Source of the DNA: Lumnitzera littorea
Taxonomy: Eukaryota > Streptophyta > Magnoliopsida > Myrtales > Combretaceae
Assembly: GCA_024138015.1 (NCBI GenBank)
Contig: JAMXBB010000009.1
Coordinates: 39,616,344 to 39,680,343, forward strand
Direction of reading: 5' to 3'
DNA: 64,000 nucleotides
A program made the translations under genes and the position numbers. A model generated the notes under the pieces. That model had not been told where the DNA came from. It ran no database searches and saw nothing but the letters and a program-made list of their open reading frames with translations. Below, one piece after another: positions 59,701 through 64,000 of this stretch; position 1 is the first letter of the stretch; every line of letters begins with the position of its first letter.

Positions 59701-62320
59701 CATTTCACCATGTTAACATCATTTTTACCATTACAAAGCTAATTTCCTCAAAAAAGGGCTCATTTCACCACAATAATACCTTTTTCACCATTTCGAGATG
59801 TAGTTTCTTGAAATTAGGCTCATTTCATCTACTAACACCATGTTCACAGTTAAAAGGTTTATTTTCAAGAAGTATGAGTTATTTCACTATATCATCACAC
59901 TTTCCACTAAAAGGAGTGATTCCAATGTTTCACTAAATGAATATTCAATTCATTAATTGAAGGCTAGGTTCACCGTACAAACACCATTTCCACCATAGGG
60001 ATGATTTTCACTATTTTATCATTTTAAGGCTTATGCCCTCGATATGTAGCTAATCTCACCATACTGACAATCAATTTCGATATTTTAAAGCTCATTTTCT
60101 CAAAATAAGGAGAATTTCACCATGTTAACACCTTTTTCATTATATGGAAGGCTTCATTGTTTACCATTTCATAGTCCATTTCCTCATATCCAGGCTTATT
60201 TTACGATGTAAATACCAATTTCACCATTTCATGGCCTAATGGTGAAAAATGCGGTTAATATGACAAAAGGAGTCATGCTTTAAGAAAACGAGCATTAAAA
60301 TGGTGAGATCAATGTTAGTATGGTAAAATAATCCATCCACTAGGGAAATAAGCTTGAAATAGTAAAAACGTATTAGTATAATGCGATAAAGCTTCTTTAA
60401 GGAAATAAACCTCATAATAGTGAAAATGCACTAGTATTATACATAAGCCATGTTTGGAGGAAATGAGTCTCAAAATGATGAAACAGGCATTAATGTGGTG
60501 AAATAAGCCTTCCATTTAAGATTAAGTGAGGTGAACTAAGGCTTACCTTAAGGAAAAAGCCTTCAAATCATGAAATTATGACTAGTATGATGAAATGAGT
60601 CATGTTTTGAAGAAATACTGATTTAAGTGATGATAATAGTATTAGTGTGATGAAATGAACCTTCTACTAAAGAAATGTTCATTAGAATGGCCAAATAGTT
60701 AATGCCCTCCCTTAGGTTGAAGTGTTGTTAGTATGGTAAAATAAAGCTTACTTTAAGGAGATAAGCATTGAAATAGTGAAAACAATGCTAGTATAGTGAC
60801 ATGAATAATGTTTTAAGAAAGTTAGCTTATTTAATGGTAAAAATACTATTAATATGGAGAAATAAACCTTATTTTGCATAATTGAGCTTAAAAATGGTGC
60901 AACAGACATTAGTGTGGTGAAATGAGTGTTGAAATGGTGAAATCAGTGTTATTGTGGTGAAAAAAGGTCCACTTAGACAAATAAGCCTTCGTACATTAAT
61001 ATGGTGAAATTGGCCTTCTTGTTTTTAGAATTAAGATTTCAAGGTTCATTTCTTTCAAGTAAGACTCATTTTACTACAACAACACATTCTTCACCTTTCT
61101 AAGACTTATTTCCTCAAAAAAAAAATATATCATTTCACCATCTTAATATTGTTTTAAAATTGTGAAGGCTTACTTCCGATAAGTAACGATTATTTCAACA
61201 TACCATCACTCTTTTCACTATAAAGAGGGATTTCACCATTTCACTATAAGAAGGTTGATTTGCTTTTACTTATAGTGAAATGGTGAAACCAGTAAAACCA
61301 GTAAGTATACCAAGTCGTCCAAGCACTACAGTCATAAATCAAGATCATATTCCACACGAATGATGTGCTAGCTTCTAGCCATGACAGAACTATCTAAAAT
61401 TAAGAAACTTCATAAAAATAAATAAATTGATTTTTATTTTCTAGAAACTAAATTAAACTACTCCAATAATTTCACTACACAAACAACATTATCATCATTT
61501 GAACTCTTATTTCCTCAAAGAAAGCTCTTTTCACCATAATGACACCTTTTTTAGTATTTTAAAGCTCATTTCACCATATTAATCTTGTTTTCACAATTTC
61601 AATGCTTATTCCTAAGAAATACGGGTTTTTTCCCTATATTAATACCAGTATCATCATTGTTTTTCCAAATAAAGGCTCAATTCCTCGATAGAAGGCTCCT
61701 TTCATTATACGAGAATATTGTTTACACCATAGGAATGATAATTATATTTCATCATTTTAAGACTCATTTCCTCAATACAAGATATATTTCACCATATTAG
61801 TAACCATTTTTACCATTTAAAGACTTATTTTCTTGATATAAGGCTTATTTCACTATGCTTGTGCTTGTTTTACCAAAAGTATGACTTCTATTATTTTAAT
61901 ATTTCATGGGTCTGTTGCTTGAATCAAGGCTCATTTCACAAAACTGAAGTTTTTCACTAATTTAAGGCCTGTTTCTTTGAAGAAAGACTTATTTCACCAC
62001 ATTAAATCCTTTTTTCACCGTTTGATGGCTTATTTCCTCACAATATATCTCATTTTATCATATTAATACTATTTTCACAATTTGAAAGTTTATTTTTTAG
62101 AAGAAAGTTTATTTCACTATACTATCACCTTTTTTTACTACAAAGAGTAGTTTTACGATTTCACTACGTGAAGGTTCGATTCCTCATGGAATTTTTATTC
62201 CACCACATAAGCACCATTTTCATCATAGGAACGTTTTTTACAATTTCATCATATTCTAGCTCATTTCTTCATTGCAATACTTGTCTCACCATGCTAAGAA
62301 GTATTTTCACATGTTGATTA
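56745..62320. repeat. Diverged 60/180-bp tandem array with alternating orientation
   Basis: The array is built from a monomer of about 60 bases whose core is GGTGAAATRAGCC, then (T/A)-rich GGAAATRAGCCTT, AAATGGTGAAA and ATTA-TAT. Three monomer types alternate, giving a unit of about 180 bases: the CCATTAGG-type segment recurs at about 57,995, 58,178 and 58,359. Orientation switches: minus (ATTTCACC) about 56,745-57,200, plus (GGTGAAAT) about 57,225-59,114, minus 59,118-60,229, plus 60,230-61,020, minus 61,040-62,320. An unrelated segment lies at 56,860-57,170 and another of about 170 bases at 61,296-61,470. No coding frame spans it. I do not recognise the family. Confidence 0.85.
61231..61288. 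repeat. Perfect 20-bp hairpin inside the array
   Basis: TTTCACCATTTCACTATAAG (61,231-61,250) is the exact reverse complement of 61,269-61,288, with an 18-base loop. It combines the array's two orientations at single-monomer scale and sits beside the non-array segment starting at 61,296. Confidence 0.9.
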
Positions 62321-64000
62321 GTTTATTTTCCTATATGTCTTAGAAAATTATATGATCTAATTAACTATTTGATATTAAAAAAAACTAAGAAAATCGGAAG
62401 TATAAGTTTCAATTGTATTATAATAAACATGAAGTAAATATATATATAATTATTTTTTCCCAATTGCATGACATTAAATAGTGGACATTGACGAGCAAGT
62501 CATTAAATTTGTCCAGCATGATATTGTAACATTAATGTCATTGTGTTGTTAGGATTTTTATGATATTTAGATGGTGCTTTGGTGAAGGTGTTGTGGAAGG
62601 GACGTGTCATTGTGTTTAGAATCGTGAAATGAGTTCAAGAAGTAGGTAAGTCTTTGAATTACATTCTTGGATGTGTTTTGTTAAATATTAATGTTGTTAA
62701 AGAGGTTAAGATATTGGAGAATGGTTTGATTAGACATGATTTTGCATATTTAAAGTTTTGTTAAGTGGTTTATTTTTAGAAACGAAGGGGATGCATTGAA
62801 TCAGTAAAGAACCGAAGAAAGGAGGTGCATAAATTGCAAAACTTCTCCTTACCTTTAGGCCAACATATGCCTAGAACCAGGCTGACGATAGGCGAAAGAG
62901 GAGAACTGGGCCAACAATGTATAAGCACACCGGCCAACTGGTCTAAAGCCCGATCAGGAACAAAACGTTCCTCTTTTTAGGCATGTTTAACCATCCAAAT
63001 GGGGAAATCAATATCATTGGATGGTGGCTCCTTAGAAACATAACGGTGGCTTATTTCTATAACCTAAGTAACTATATTTGCCCATTTCTCTTTATTTAAA
63101 TCATTTCTAACTTAAAATTAAACTAAAATAGACTATTGAACATTAACAGAGCTACTAAACAACGGTAAGAGGGAATTGCGAGTTATGAATCAAGTTAGCT
63201 TTTAGGTTCTTAGTATGAATTAAGTTATAATACCTTTTAAACTACAAATTCTTGATCAGGGATTAGAAAGCACTTAGAGTTATCGGAACTAACTATTTCT
63301 AAGTACATGGATACTGTACTGTACTCTGATATTTATGCTTGCCTAGGCTAGTGAATGAACATACTTGATTATATTGGAAATAATGAAGAGTATGTTGTGT
63401 GTGTACAACTAAGCCCAAGTGATTGGTGACACCAGTGATCTCCAAACAGCAATCCGATAGTTGGTATGAGATATTGTCCCAAGTTAAGTTGTATACCAAA
63501 ATGACTTGGATAGATTTTAGGTTTGAATTTTGAACTCTAAAGTATTAAGGAGTATCTAACGTTACATTAAATTTTACATGAGTATAATTTAACATCACAA
63601 GTAATCTCAAATTTTGGAACACCAAAACTATACTAGTTATTGAACTTAAAACAAATATAATAAATGACTACCAATGCATTTTAATGTTACTGTTCTTCAA
63701 CGTGAGATTGGCTTGATATATGACCAAGTGCAACTTGATATGGCATATCACATCGACGTTAGCTTGCCCTTCCAAGACTTTATTTTTCAGCTGTGGATGA
63801 CACTGTATATGCCGAGCTAGGATATGACATGGATTGTGTCTACCGTTAATAGTTGAGATGGGACAAGCTAATACATATGCATGTGACAGTTGATGTCGAT
63901 GTATTTGCATATTAAACTACATTATGCTTAGTCGTACCGTTTCCATGAGTAGTTATTAATAGTTGAAACCAAATGTTGTAGAACCTTAACAGAATCCATC
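62321..64000. other. Intergenic, no supported gene
   Basis: AT-rich sequence after the array. A GC-richer stretch at 62,860-63,000 (TAGGCCAACATATGCCTAG, CACCGGCCAACTGG) has the look of transposon-derived DNA but shows no ends or domains. The 80-codon minus-strand frame at 63,910-63,668 is not recognised. The region runs to the window edge. Confidence 0.5.

Noticed and set aside
56745..62320. CRISPR-like or coding repeat array
   Set aside because: Monomers are diverged without constant repeats and variable spacers, orientation alternates, the host is a plant, and stop codons are frequent in all frames.

Overview
This window looks like nuclear DNA of a flowering plant: AT-rich, almost free of genes and packed with decayed transposable elements. 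The plant signatures are a Tat-lineage Ty3/gypsy element with a second RNase H and an antisense extra ORF, a chromodomain Ty3/gypsy element, an L1-type LINE with DUF4283 and CCHC domains, many short inverted-repeat transposons, and a two-exon defensin-like gene. I could not narrow it to a family or genus. Nothing prokaryotic is present.

Layout. 1-1,020 is the RNase H end of a broken LINE. 1,451-2,345 is a cluster of related short repeats. 3,247-4,216 (minus) is the only gene that looks intact: a signal-peptide exon, a GT-AG intron and a second exon encoding two cysteine-rich defensin-like domains. From 4.2 to 27 kb there is AT-rich intergenic DNA with degenerate LTR-like blocks, a Mutator-like MITE (10,650-11,164), a hAT-like MITE (11,360-11,588), a further MITE candidate (22,924-23,370) and a large inverted-repeat element (about 23,401-27,010) split by a 3-kb solo LTR (23,651-26,721).

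27,222-41,690 is a 14.5-kb Tat-lineage element with both LTRs and matching 5-bp target duplications (GTATT). It carries broken gag and pol on the plus strand and a broken antisense ORF with its own TATA box and splice-like sites. A second solo LTR of the 3-kb family (32,771-35,711, duplication CTTGA) is nested inside it. 43,895-49,438 is a 5.5-kb chromodomain retrotransposon sitting in the middle of a GT-rich microsatellite. 49,739-56,064 (minus) is a near full-length L1-type LINE with a poly(A) tail and a 13-bp target duplication.

56,745-62,320 is the strangest part: a 5.6-kb diverged tandem repeat with a roughly 60-bp monomer (core GGTGAAAT) grouped into a roughly 180-bp three-part unit. 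The array changes strand several times, giving alternating minus/plus/minus/plus/minus blocks. I do not recognise this family.

None of the transposons can encode its proteins now. Damage is strongly skewed to C-to-T and G-to-A changes (TAG stops, DTG to DIG, YLDD to YLNN, FADD to FAND), as expected for long-methylated, silenced DNA. The nesting gives a partial order: the Tat element predates the solo LTR inside it, the split inverted-repeat element predates its solo LTR, and the microsatellite predates the chromodomain element.
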